Shown one piece after another: positions 25,781 through 34,187 of a stretch of 64,000 bases of DNA. Positions within the stretch are counted from its first letter, which is position 1. Every line of letters begins with the position of its first letter. Made by a program: the position numbers and the translations under genes. The stretch is from Pseudomonas sp. UMAB-08. Its GTDB lineage: Bacteria > Pseudomonadota > Gammaproteobacteria > Pseudomonadales > Pseudomonadaceae. Under the pieces are notes generated by a model, which was not told the DNA's origin, made no database searches, and saw only the letters and a program-made list of their open reading frames with translations. The stretch is from assembly GCF_900095225.1 (NCBI RefSeq), contig NZ_LT607421.1:62001-126000 (forward strand), read 5' to 3'.

Positions 25781-26578
25781 TCAGACGAAGGAATCGTCAT
25801 CGTCGGAAAACGAACCGCCGTCATCATTGCCGTAGTCGGTATCGGCGAAACCACCCTGGTCGTTGCCATAGCCGTTGTTGTCGGTCACGCGCTGATTGTC
25901 GTTACCCCAGTCATTATTGCTGCTGTTGTCACTGGCCTGGGTTGGCTCTTCCTTGATCACCTCGACCACTTCCTGCGGTTGCTGGTTGTGATGGAACAGG
26001 CTACTGATGCCTTGTGCCAACATCACGCCACCGGCCACACCGGCTGCCGTCTTCAATGCGCCGCCGAGAAATCCACTGCCCATAGGCGCGGCAGGTGCTT
26101 GCGGTTGAAACTGGCCTTGAGGCGGGGCCGCGTAATTGCCTTGTGGGGCGTTATAAGGTGGCGGGCTTGCCGAAGGTGCCGGTTCGCGCCAGCCACCGGA
26201 AGAAGGCTGCGCGGCTGCCGGACGAGGCTGCGAGAACGATTGTGGCTGAGCGTCGCGCGAGCCACCAAAGATGCTCGACAGGAAACCGCCGCCACTTGGC
26301 GCCGGAGCTGCCGCTGCAGCTTGGGCCTGCGCTTGTTGCAGTTGGGCCTGCAGTTGCTTGACCTGCTCGGCGAGCTGTTTGCCGTGCTCATCGAGTTGTT
26401 TGATCGCTGCTTCTTGCACCAGGATCGCCTGCGCCATGTAGTACGGGGCGGCTGGCTGCTGGTTCAGATGCTCCTTGATCCGTGCTTCAGCCTGGGCATC
26501 CCGGGGGGCTGAATCCGCTTCGGCTTGCCTCACTTTCGAGAACAGGCCATCGATCAGGGTTTGTTCTTCGCTGTTCAT
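25781..26578 (-). CDS. DUF2076 domain protein
   Basis: A 265-residue protein of unknown function. The N-terminal half is a helix with coiled-coil character (MNSEEQTLIDGLFSKVRQAEAD and EQVKQLQAQLQQAQAQ, up to about residue 90). A Pro/Ala/Gln-rich linker follows, then a hydrophobic glycine-rich stretch (GSGFLGGALKTAAGVAGGVMLAQGISSLF) and an acidic Asn/Asp/Gly tail ending in DDDDSFV. Related DUF2076 proteins are called periplasmic ligand-binding sensors in annotations, but no signal peptide is seen here. Confidence 0.82.
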   Translation of the reverse strand: MNSEEQTLIDGLFSKVRQAEADSAPRDAQAEARIKEHLNQQPAAPYYMAQAILVQEAAIKQLDEHGKQLAEQVKQLQAQLQQAQAQAAAAAPAPSGGGFLSSIFGGSRDAQPQSFSQPRPAAAQPSSGGWREPAPSASPPPYNAPQGNYAAPPQGQFQPQAPAAPMGSGFLGGALKTAAGVAGGVMLAQGISSLFHHNQQPQEVVEVIKEEPTQASDNSSNNDWGNDNQRVTDNNGYGNDQGGFADTDYGNDDGGSFSDDDDSFV

Positions 26579-26786
26579 GGCGACCTCGTTAGATTGCCGT
26601 TAAAAAACATCGCCCAGTCAGATTGACCGGACGTATTCAAGGTAATGGGGTTGATCCACGCCGTTTCAATAGAGGTTTCAAAATGTTGCCTCACCCGTGG
26701 ACAAGTCTCCGGGTAAAGTGCGCGGTTGGCCCGTCCCCGGCCATACGCTAAAGTGTGGCACCGCTTTTTGCCTTGCGATCCGATCA

Positions 26787-27449
26787 ATGAATCCGCTGAC
26801 CGTTCTACAAGACTCGCTGTACTTTTTCCGGCGCAACCTGAGCAGCATCCTGATGCTGTGCCTGCCGCTGGTGGTGGTCGAGGCCTTGAGTAAACAAATG
26901 CTCAGCAATGCGCTGGCCGCTGACGCCTCGCCTGCTTACGAATTACTCGTGGGCCTGCTGTTCTACCCGCTGTATACCGGCGCGCTGATTCTGTTCCTGG
27001 ACGCCCGCACCCGCAGCGAACAACCGCGTAAACGCGACTTGATGGCCATGGCGTTGCGGCTGTGGCCGACCTTTGCCGTGCTCTCGGCCTTGAGCACGCT
27101 GCTGATCATGTTCGGCCTGTCGATGTTCATCATTCCCGGCATCTGGGTGATGGTCAAACTGGTGTTCTCCGAGTACCTGCTGGTCTTGCGCGGGATGACC
27201 CCACTGACGGCCATGCGCGAGAGCATCAAGATGACCCAAGGCCATTTTCTGCGGATCCTTGCCTGTGTGCTGTGCGTCTACGTGCCCTTGTCGGTGCTTG
27301 AAGGGGTCAGCCTGTTCATCCTGCCAGAACCGCTGAGCATGCCGGTTTCCTTGATCATCGACAGCGTCAGCAGCTTTTTGCAGTTATTTACCAGCGTCGT
27401 GATGTTCCGCTTGTTCATGCTGATAGAGGACGCTCCGGAAAAGGTTTGA
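26787..27449 (+). CDS. YciC-like inner-membrane protein
   Basis: A 220-residue membrane protein with about five to six predicted helices (SILMLCLPLVVVEAL, LLVGLLFYPLYTGALILF, PTFAVLSALSTLLIMFGL, a segment near IIPGIWVMVKLVFSEY, and two near the end). The IIPGIWVMVKLVFSEYLLVLRGMTPLTAMRES stretch is shared by the YciC/UPF0259 group. The function is unknown. The frame extends back to 26697 but the ATG at 26787 gives the conserved MNPLTVLQDS start. Confidence 0.8.
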   Translation: MNPLTVLQDSLYFFRRNLSSILMLCLPLVVVEALSKQMLSNALAADASPAYELLVGLLFYPLYTGALILFLDARTRSEQPRKRDLMAMALRLWPTFAVLSALSTLLIMFGLSMFIIPGIWVMVKLVFSEYLLVLRGMTPLTAMRESIKMTQGHFLRILACVLCVYVPLSVLEGVSLFILPEPLSMPVSLIIDSVSSFLQLFTSVVMFRLFMLIEDAPEKV

Positions 27450-27549
27450 CCTGCCAGACCTCTGCCCCTTTGGCGACACCTCGGCTATGCTCAGGCTCAT
27501 CTTGCAACGCGATTCAGTCATTGAACGTCCTGCGTTCTAAGTTGAGCCG

Positions 27550-28632
27550 ATGACCCGTTTATTGCGCTACACCTTGATTGGCCTGCTGGCGATTGGCTTG
27601 ATGTGCCTGCTGATCTACACCCTGACCTGGCATCCCGCCGCGCGCGAGTCGCTGCAGGCCAGCTGTAAAAACCCGGCACCGGTGTTGGTGCCCGGCCAGG
27701 CGCTGAAAGTCATGACCTGGAATATCCAGTACCTGGCCGGCAAGCGTTATGTGTTCTGGTACGACATGGCCGACGGCAGCGGCCCGGATGATCGCCCTAC
27801 TCCGGAAGACACTGCCTATAACCTCGATGAAGTGGTCCGGGTGATCCGTGATGAACAGCCGGACATCATCCTCCTGCAAGAAGTGAACGACGGCGCCAAG
27901 AACACTGACTACGACAACCAGCTGGCGTTAATGCAAGAACGGCTCAGTGACCTGTACCCCTGCAGTTCGGAGGCGTTTTACTGGAAGGCCGACTTCATTC
28001 CGAGCCCGCATATCTTTGGCAGCGTCGGGATGAAACTGGCCACCTTGAGCCGCTACGAAATCGAACACACAGAACGCATCCAGCTACCGCAACCCTCGAC
28101 CAACCTGATCCATCGCCAGTTCCAACCCAAACGCGCCCTGCTCGTGAGCTACCTGCCACTGCGCGATGGCGGACAACTGGCAGTGATCAATACGCACCTG
28201 GACACCTTCACCCCGAACGACGACACGCTGCAGCGCCAGATAGAGGCGACCGGCAAACTGCTGGATAAATTCGAGAGTCGCGGCACGCCGTGGTTGATCG
28301 GGGGCGATTTCAATCTGTTGCCCCTGGGCCAATACCAACGGCTCGCCCCGGAACTGCGCAGTGAGTACATGCCAGACAGTGAGCTGCACAGCCTGTGGGA
28401 CAAGTACCCGATGATCCCGAGCAACGCTGAAGTCGGCGGTATTGATCGCGGCAAATGGCTAACCCACTTCCCCAACGACCCGCGCATCAGCGGCCCGGAC
28501 CGGACCGTGGATTACTTCTTCTACAGCCCGCGACTCAAGCGCATCGACGCTCAGGTGCGAGGAGAAGACACCCTGCTGATCTCTGATCACTTTCCGGTGA
28601 TAGCGCGGTTTCTCCTGCCGATGCTGCCTTAA
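27550..28632 (+). CDS. Membrane-anchored endonuclease/exonuclease/phosphatase family protein
   Basis: A 360-residue protein with an N-terminal membrane helix (LIGLLAIGLMCLLIYTLTW, residues 9-27) and a DNase-I-like (EEP) domain. Motifs seen: MTWNIQYL, ILLQEVND (metal Glu), INTHLD, GGDFNLLP and LISDHFPVIARF (catalytic Asp-His). It could be a nuclease, a sphingomyelinase-type phosphodiesterase or a phosphatase, and the catalytic domain probably faces the periplasm. Only 23 bases separate it from the convergent hrpB. Confidence 0.85.
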   Translation: MTRLLRYTLIGLLAIGLMCLLIYTLTWHPAARESLQASCKNPAPVLVPGQALKVMTWNIQYLAGKRYVFWYDMADGSGPDDRPTPEDTAYNLDEVVRVIRDEQPDIILLQEVNDGAKNTDYDNQLALMQERLSDLYPCSSEAFYWKADFIPSPHIFGSVGMKLATLSRYEIEHTERIQLPQPSTNLIHRQFQPKRALLVSYLPLRDGGQLAVINTHLDTFTPNDDTLQRQIEATGKLLDKFESRGTPWLIGGDFNLLPLGQYQRLAPELRSEYMPDSELHSLWDKYPMIPSNAEVGGIDRGKWLTHFPNDPRISGPDRTVDYFFYSPRLKRIDAQVRGEDTLLISDHFPVIARFLLPMLP

Positions 28633-28654
28633 GGCCGCATCGGGGCTTTCTGGC

Positions 28655-31201
28655 TCACTTCCGGGGTTTTATCCGCGCGGTCGCTTCGGCCACTAACGGG
28701 TCATCCGGCCAATAGTGTTTGGGGTAACGCCCCTTCAGGTCCTTTTTCACTTCGGCATAGGTGCTGCGCCAGAAGTTGGCCAGGTCTTGAGTCACCTGCA
28801 CCGGGCGGCGCGCGGGTGACAGCAGGTGCAGTTTGATAATTTGTCGGCCGCCCGCAATGCGCGGGGTTTCGGCCAAGCCGAACAGCTCTTGCAAACGCAC
28901 CGCCAGAATCGGTGGATGCTCGCTGTAGTCCAGACGCACTGAAGATCCCGACGGCACGCTCAAGTGATGCGGCGCCAGTTCATCGAGACGCTGTGGTAAC
29001 GGCCACGGCAAGACGTTGTGCAGGATCGACGACAGGTCCAGGTTGGCGAAATGACTGAGGCGCGACACCTTCCCCAGATACGGTTGCAACCAGTGTTCCA
29101 GGCTCGCGAGCAATGCTGCATCACGTACATCCGGCCATTCGCTGTCGGCCTGTTTGTCGAGGTCCAGCTGACGCAGCAGCGCCACCCGCGCCTGCCATTG
29201 CCGCAGCTCGGGGGTCCACGGCAACAGCTCCAGCCCTTTACGCCGAATCAGTGCCAATAACGCCTGACTGCGGGCGGATTCGTCGAGACCAGTCAGTGGC
29301 TCGCGGCTGAGGATCAGTTCGCCCACCTTGCGCTGACGCTCGGCACGGAACACGCCTTCTCGCTCGTCCCACTCCAGATGATCGAGGGCAATCACTTGTT
29401 CTGCGAGCACGGAGTCGAAGAGCGCCGGATCGAATTCCGCCGCCAGGTAAATGCGCTCTTCACGCTGACCCTGACGACTGCCGAGATCGGCGACCACCAG
29501 CCAGGGTTGTTTCATCAAGGCATCGGCTTCCGCGAACAACGCGGCGCGGCCATTGGCCAAACGGTATTCAGCGCCACCGGCACGCCGCTGCTGTGCCACG
29601 CGATCCGGATAAGCCAGCGCCAGCAAGGCGCCCAGCCAGCGGGGGTGATCGGGATCGCTGACGGGGGTGCTCTTCGCCACGCCGCGCTGCTGCCGCTGTA
29701 AAAGACTTCGGTACTGCCGCGCCAGCTGTTTTGCCCGCTGCACGCCGCCCTGAGCGCCACGGGCCGCGCGTTCGGTGCCGGCCAGCAAGGTCAGTCGACT
29801 GTGCAGGTCCGCACCGCCGCCACGCAAGATGTCGCGCTCGCCGAGCAAAGCCGCAACGTCACACGCCAGCTCGCCCAGACCCAGCGCCTGACCGCGCAAC
29901 AGTAAATGCGCGATGCGTGGATGCGCCGGCAGCTCAGCCATGGCCTGGCCGTGCCCGGTGAGTTTCCAGTCTTCACCCGATTTCTGGCTCAGCGCACCCA
30001 GCCGACCGAGCAGGTCCTGGGCCTGCGCATAGGCCGCCGCCGGTGGCTGGTCGAGCCACACCAGTTGCTCCGGCGTAACGCCCCAGCGCGCCAGTTGCAG
30101 GGCAAGCCCTGCCAGATCCGCCTGAAGTATTTCTGCCGTGCCGTAGGCGGCCAATTGATCGTGCTGGGCTTCGGACCACAGCCGATAACACACGCCCGGC
30201 TCCAGTCGCCCCGCCCGCCCGGCGCGCTGGGTCGCACTGGCGCGGGAGATGCGCTGAGTATCGAGGCGAGTCATGCCGCTGCCGGGATCGAAACGCGGCA
30301 CGCGCGCCAATCCGGCATCGATCACCACCCGCACCCCATCAATGGTAAGACTGGTCTCGGCGATATTGGTCGCCAACACCACTTTGCGCGTGCCGCTCGG
30401 CGCGGGCTCGATAGCCGCGCGCTGGGCATTCAAGTCCAGCTCGCCATGCAACGGACACAGTAAAATATCGTGGCGCTCGCCCAAAGCCTCGGCCAATTGT
30501 TGATTGACCCGGCGAATCTCGGCCTGCCCCGGCAGGAACACCAGCACGCTACCCGACTCATCGCCCAGCGCGTCGAGTACGGTTTGCACCACCCGAGGCT
30601 CGATAAATTCACCGGCCTGAAACGCTCGCCCCCAGCGCATCGCCACCGGATACATACGCCCGTCACTGCGGACAACGGGTGCATCGCCCAGCAGACTGGA
30701 CAGGCGCTCACCTTCCAGCGTCGCCGACATCAACAGGATCTTTAGCGGTTGCTCGTCCCGAAACAGGCCTCGTCCATTCAGGCTCAAGGCCAGTGCGAGG
30801 TCGGCATCCAAGCTGCGCTCGTGGAACTCATCGAAGATCAGCAGGCCGACGCCTTCCAGTGCCGGATCGTCCTGCAAGCGACGGGTGAGAATGCCTTCCG
30901 TGACCACTTCGATTCGGGTCGTGGGACCGACTTTGCTTTCCAGACGGATCCGGTAGCCGACGGTTTCACCGACTTTTTCGCCCAGCTCCCAAGCCAACCG
31001 CTCAGCCGCCGCTCGCGCTGCCAACCGTCGCGGCTCAAGCATCAGAATGGTCTGCCCGGCCAGCCACGGCTCTTGCAACAGCGCCAAGGGCACACGCGTG
31101 GTTTTACCAGCGCCCGGAGGCGCTTCGAGCACCGCTTCGTGGCGCACCGCCAAGGCATCGCGCAAGGCAGGCAGGACAGCATCGATTGGCAGAGAAATCA
31201 T
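28655..31201 (-). CDS. hrpB: DEAH-type ATP-dependent RNA helicase HrpB
   Basis: An 848-residue DEAH/RHA helicase. Walker A is EAPPGAGKTTRVPLALL (near 27), DEAH motif IFDEFHERS (DEFH variant usual in HrpB), SATLEG, the second RecA domain with LATNIAETSLTIDGV and QRAGRAGRLEPG, and the HrpB C-terminal domain with the TRPVQVTQDLA-like segment (RRPVQVTQDLANFWRSTY) and KKDLKGRYPKHYWPDDP near the end. The role is in RNA metabolism, and in several bacteria mRNA processing has been proposed. Confidence 0.95.
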   Translation of the reverse strand: MISLPIDAVLPALRDALAVRHEAVLEAPPGAGKTTRVPLALLQEPWLAGQTILMLEPRRLAARAAAERLAWELGEKVGETVGYRIRLESKVGPTTRIEVVTEGILTRRLQDDPALEGVGLLIFDEFHERSLDADLALALSLNGRGLFRDEQPLKILLMSATLEGERLSSLLGDAPVVRSDGRMYPVAMRWGRAFQAGEFIEPRVVQTVLDALGDESGSVLVFLPGQAEIRRVNQQLAEALGERHDILLCPLHGELDLNAQRAAIEPAPSGTRKVVLATNIAETSLTIDGVRVVIDAGLARVPRFDPGSGMTRLDTQRISRASATQRAGRAGRLEPGVCYRLWSEAQHDQLAAYGTAEILQADLAGLALQLARWGVTPEQLVWLDQPPAAAYAQAQDLLGRLGALSQKSGEDWKLTGHGQAMAELPAHPRIAHLLLRGQALGLGELACDVAALLGERDILRGGGADLHSRLTLLAGTERAARGAQGGVQRAKQLARQYRSLLQRQQRGVAKSTPVSDPDHPRWLGALLALAYPDRVAQQRRAGGAEYRLANGRAALFAEADALMKQPWLVVADLGSRQGQREERIYLAAEFDPALFDSVLAEQVIALDHLEWDEREGVFRAERQRKVGELILSREPLTGLDESARSQALLALIRRKGLELLPWTPELRQWQARVALLRQLDLDKQADSEWPDVRDAALLASLEHWLQPYLGKVSRLSHFANLDLSSILHNVLPWPLPQRLDELAPHHLSVPSGSSVRLDYSEHPPILAVRLQELFGLAETPRIAGGRQIIKLHLLSPARRPVQVTQDLANFWRSTYAEVKKDLKGRYPKHYWPDDPLVAEATARIKPRK

Positions 31202-31270
31202 GGCAGCTCCAGAACAGGCTGCCGATTATACGGGGCCAGCGTCATCGCACGAAGGACGACTGCAATAGTC

Positions 31271-31299
31271 TTAGCCATGAAGCATTTGCCTTGTATAGT
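31271..31299 (+). promoter_or_regulatory. Predicted sigma-70 promoter of the lipoprotein-fieF pair
   Basis: TTAGCC (31271-31276), 17-base spacer, TATAGT (31294-31299, five of six). It ends 26 bases before the lipoprotein start, which has a CAGGAGA ribosome binding site. Confidence 0.5.
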
Positions 31300-31324
31300 T
31301 ACCCCCATCATTCAGGAGATCTTT

Positions 31325-31744
31325 ATGCGCATTCCTTCCCGCATTATCGGCGGCGTTCTGGTCGCTGCCTTACTGACCCAAATGACCGCCTGTGGCAGCA
31401 TTTTCTTCCCCGATCGCCGTGGCCAGATCGACGGCAAGGTCGACCCCCTGGTGATCGGTCTTGATGCCATCGGCCTGTTGTTCTACATCATTCCCGGCTT
31501 GATCGCCTTTGGCGTCGACTTTGCAACCGGCGCTATCTATTTGCCCGGCGGCAGCACTGCCCAGGTCACCCCTGAAAAGCTGCAACCTGCGATCAAGGCT
31601 GACGGCAGCGTCGATAACAGCAAGCTGCAAGCAATCCTAGAAAAAGAGCTGGGCCGTAGCCTGCCGCTCAATGACCCACGCCTGATCCAGCACCGTGGCA
31701 GCGTGCAACAACTGGCGATGTACGGCCTGCAACCGTCCGCCTGA
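31325..31744 (+). CDS. Predicted lipoprotein, YceK/YidQ-like in layout
   Basis: A 139-residue protein with a lipoprotein signal peptide (GGVLVAALLTQMTAC, lipidated Cys23). After the cysteine comes GSIFFPDRRGQ, then a hydrophobic segment LDAIGLLFYIIPGLIAFGVDFATGAIYLP, reminiscent of the YceK/YidQ lipoproteins, and a soluble tail. Function unknown. Homologues have sometimes been mislabelled as polyribonucleotide nucleotidyltransferase, and no such domain is present. It is followed by fieF after 14 bases and probably co-transcribed. Confidence 0.8.
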   Translation: MRIPSRIIGGVLVAALLTQMTACGSIFFPDRRGQIDGKVDPLVIGLDAIGLLFYIIPGLIAFGVDFATGAIYLPGGSTAQVTPEKLQPAIKADGSVDNSKLQAILEKELGRSLPLNDPRLIQHRGSVQQLAMYGLQPSA

Positions 31745-31758
31745 TTTAGGAAAGCACC

Positions 31759-32649
31759 ATGACCACCCTCCCCGAACACGCGCGCCTGTTGCGTCTGGCG
31801 ACCCGTGCCTCACTGGCTGTCGCGAGCATCCTGATCGTCACCAAAGGCATTGCCTGGTGGCTGAGTGGCTCGATCAGCCTGCTGGCCGGGTTGACCGACT
31901 CGGCGCTCGATGGCGTGGCGTCGTTCCTCAATCTGCTGGCGGTGCATTATGCGTTGCGTCCGGCCGATGACGATCACCGTTATGGCCACGGCAAGGCGGA
32001 AGCACTATCAGGCATTGCCCAGGCGTTGTTCATCGCCACGAGTGCGGCGCTGATCGCCTATCAAGCGGTCGAACGAATCCTGCACCCGGAGCCGTTGGGG
32101 GCGCCGGGTTTGGGGATTGCGGTGATGGTGTTGTCGATAGTGTTGACGGTGGCGCTGCTCATGCTGCAGCACAAGGTCATCCGCGAAACCGGCTCGACCG
32201 CCATCCGCGCCGACTCGCTGCATTACCGTTCCGACCTGCTGCTCAACGCCAGCATCCTGCTGGCGCTGATCCTTGCCCTGTTCGGCTGGCAACAATTGGA
32301 CGCGTATTTCGGTCTGGCAATCGCCGTGTACATTTTGTGGAGCGCGGTCCAGATCGCCCGCGAAACCGTGTCGGTGCTCATGGATCAAGAACTACCGCCG
32401 GATGTCAGCCAGCGCATGCTGGACATGGCGTGCAGCGTGCCCGGCGTACTGGGCGCCCATGACATACGCACCCGGATATCGGGTAATCATTGGTTCGTTC
32501 AGTTACACCTGGAGCTGCCAGGGCATTTGACCCTGTCCGTTGCCCACGCCCTGTGTGACCGAGCGGCCGATGCCATTCAGGAAGAGTTCCCGAAGGCCGA
32601 AGTGCTGGTGCACGCCGACCCACGGGAAGTGCTCGAACCTAGCGTTTAG
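31759..32649 (+). CDS. Cation diffusion facilitator (FieF/YiiP-like)
   Basis: A 296-residue CDF antiporter that exports Zn, Fe or related divalent metals against protons. Helices 1-6 are present. The metal site shows as DSALDGVASFLNLLAV in TM2 and the HADSLHYRSDLLLNASI-like segment (RADSLHYRSDLLLNASI) in TM5, followed by a cytosolic ferredoxin-like domain with the VHADP ending. The first His of the TM5 motif is Arg here. The stop codon overlaps that of the convergent glutamine-rich gene. Confidence 0.9.
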   Translation: MTTLPEHARLLRLATRASLAVASILIVTKGIAWWLSGSISLLAGLTDSALDGVASFLNLLAVHYALRPADDDHRYGHGKAEALSGIAQALFIATSAALIAYQAVERILHPEPLGAPGLGIAVMVLSIVLTVALLMLQHKVIRETGSTAIRADSLHYRSDLLLNASILLALILALFGWQQLDAYFGLAIAVYILWSAVQIARETVSVLMDQELPPDVSQRMLDMACSVPGVLGAHDIRTRISGNHWFVQLHLELPGHLTLSVAHALCDRAADAIQEEFPKAEVLVHADPREVLEPSV

Positions 32650-33752
32650 TTGACGCTGTAACCGCGCCCTGCAAGGCAAGCAGCCATCGAACGGCGGTAG
32701 ATGTCCGCAACCGAGGCCGGAGGCGCATAGGCTGCGGCTGCCGGGTCAAAGCCGCTTTGGTTCACGCCCCACATATGGCAGTCGTACATATCCTGCTGTT
32801 GCTGCTCAGGACCTTGACCGTTGACGGGGTAAGCCACGGGATCATAGCCGTTGGCTTGCACCTGCTGCGGTGGCGGACCTGGGGCATAGATGGGCTCGAC
32901 ACCTTGCGGCGGGGTGGCGACAACGTAGTCCTGAGTCTCCGCTTGATACAGGTAATAGGTACCGGCGGCGAGGAAGAACAATGTGCTGCCCAACCAGACT
33001 TCCTGCGAAAACGACGGCAAGCTGCGCACACGAATCCCGTAGGGCGGCGTCACTATCACGTAGCGTGGGCCTTGTGGGCGATACCAGTAACCACCGGAAT
33101 AAAAGTAATCCTGTCCACGCCAGCCAATGCGCGAATGGCTGCTGGGCATGCGGTTAATCTCATAGCCGGGACGGTACTGCGGGCCTGGGCCCCAACCGTT
33201 GCCATGCCCATCGGGCCGGCCTTGCCAGTGGTCATTGCCAGGTCGACCGTCGCCACCACCGGGACGCGGCGAGTTGCCGCTCTGCCAGTGTTGATTCTGG
33301 TTTGAATTGCCCTGACGAGGATTGTCCTGATAATAGCCCTGACGCGGTTGCTGGGTTTGCCGCACCTCGTCGGGGCGACTCTGGATCGGCAGGCGCTGTT
33401 GCTGCTGACGCTGTTGATCCTGCTGATGCTGTTGCTCTTGCTGCTGGCGCTGTTGCTGCTGCACCTGCTGCTGACGTTGCTGGTCTTGCTGCTGACGTTG
33501 TTGCTGCCCCTGCTGCTGGCGCTGTTGCTGCTGCCCCTGCTGCTGACGTTGTTGGTCTTGCTGCTGACGCTGCTCTTGCCCGGATTCTTGACGGCCCTGG
33601 CCCGAATTGCCCGGACGCTCATGATTATCGCCGTTACGGCCGTTACCGTTTTGGTTCGGCCCTGAATCATTTCGTTCGTCCGCCAGCACCTGAGCGTTGA
33701 CACTCAAACACAGCAAACTTACACCTGCCAAACGCCAGATGCGCGATTTCAT
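32646..33752 (-). CDS. Exported glutamine-rich protein (DUF6515-like)
   Basis: A 368-residue protein with a signal peptide (RIWRLAGVSLLCLSVNAQVLA). Residues 59-120 are almost only Gln and Arg in a QQQxQQRQQQ repeat, followed by a Gly/Asn/Pro/Arg-rich linker and then a conserved C-terminal module (YFYSGGYWYRPQGPRYVIVTPPYGIRVRSLP, a hydrophobic FFLAAGTYYLY stretch, and YDCHMWGVNQSGFDPAAA). The C-terminal part resembles DUF6515 proteins, of unknown role in the envelope. The upstream ATG at 33818 would place 22 residues before the signal peptide, so 33752 is preferred. The repeat is prone to length change. Confidence 0.8.
   Translation of the reverse strand: MKSRIWRLAGVSLLCLSVNAQVLADERNDSGPNQNGNGRNGDNHERPGNSGQGRQESGQEQRQQQDQQRQQQGQQQQRQQQGQQQRQQQDQQRQQQVQQQQRQQQEQQHQQDQQRQQQQRLPIQSRPDEVRQTQQPRQGYYQDNPRQGNSNQNQHWQSGNSPRPGGGDGRPGNDHWQGRPDGHGNGWGPGPQYRPGYEINRMPSSHSRIGWRGQDYFYSGGYWYRPQGPRYVIVTPPYGIRVRSLPSFSQEVWLGSTLFFLAAGTYYLYQAETQDYVVATPPQGVEPIYAPGPPPQQVQANGYDPVAYPVNGQGPEQQQQDMYDCHMWGVNQSGFDPAAAAYAPPASVADIYRRSMAACLAGRGYSVN
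33393..33578 (-). repeat. Gln/Arg codon repeat
   Basis: About 60 codons of CAG/CAA with interspersed CGT/CGC, encoding residues 59-120 of the glutamine-rich protein. On the plus strand it reads as runs of ttgctgctgacg-like units, imperfect and without perfect period, so it is a coding low-complexity tract and not a CRISPR array. Confidence 0.8.
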
Positions 33753-33869
33753 GCTTTCCTCACTATGGTGCAAATGCCCATTGATAAAACTGCTTTTTGG
33801 ATGCGCCAGGAGCAGCACTTTAACAGCCCATTCGACACGTGACGGGCGCTTTTAGTTAAAGGTCACGCA

Positions 33870-34056
33870 CAATAAAAAAGGGAGCCAGTGATGGCCCCCT
33901 TCGGGAATTTCGTCCGTGCTCAACGCTTTTGACGTTGGCTCACCTCACGCCGTCTTCTGGACAGTGTGTAGCCCGGGGGCCTGCCCAACCCTGTGGGGTT
34001 GGCGGCCGCGGCTGACCTGATTCGGAGAGCCGCGCTGGACGCTATGTCCGGGCAGT
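33870..34056 (-). ncRNA. Candidate structured small RNA on the minus strand
   Basis: No coding gene fits this stretch, yet the minus strand ends in a strong intrinsic terminator (listed separately) with no minus-strand gene before it. Reading the minus strand 5' to 3' the hairpins are GGAC/GTCC (34049-34037, extendable with a G-U), CGCGGCT/AGCCGCG (34034-34007, perfect 7 bp), CCAACCC/GGGTTGG (34002-33985, perfect 7 bp), CAACG/CGTTG (33937-33921) and the terminator. It does not look like 6S, 4.5S, tmRNA or RNase P RNA. The 5' end is uncertain. Divergent from the Lrp-type gene at 34188. Confidence 0.5.
33874..33900 (-). terminator. Orphan intrinsic terminator on the minus strand
   Basis: Stem AGGGGGCCA/TGGCTCCCT (one mismatch) with a four-base loop, followed on the minus strand by six Ts (33879-33874). 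The nearest gene before it on that strand would have to lie between 33900 and 34187, where none is found. Confidence 0.75.
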
Positions 34057-34125
34057 GATTCTGGTGTTAAGAATAGGCCTGAGGCAGCAGCAGAGGATTG
34101 CGAATATTGCTCAATAAAACATGAC

Positions 34126-34153
34126 TTGCGCAATTTTTAACTTCAGATAGATA
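34126..34153 (+). promoter_or_regulatory. Predicted sigma-70 promoter of the second Lrp-type gene
   Basis: TTGCGC, 16-base spacer, TAGATA. The -35 lies inside an 8-base palindrome TTGCGCAA (34126-34133), and ATTGC-type repeats precede it, which could be Lrp-type binding sites. Confidence 0.45.
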
Positions 34154-34187
34154 ATTCAGCGCAATAGATATCATAAAGGGGCATTTA

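Noticed and set aside
33393..33578. Repeat array that resembles CRISPR or a minisatellite
   Set aside because: No constant repeats with unique spacers. It is the coding Gln/Arg tract of an exported protein.
33945..34133. Minus-strand open frame of 62 codons in the candidate RNA region
   Set aside because: Low-complexity, no ribosome binding site and no domain. The hairpins and terminator explain the region better.
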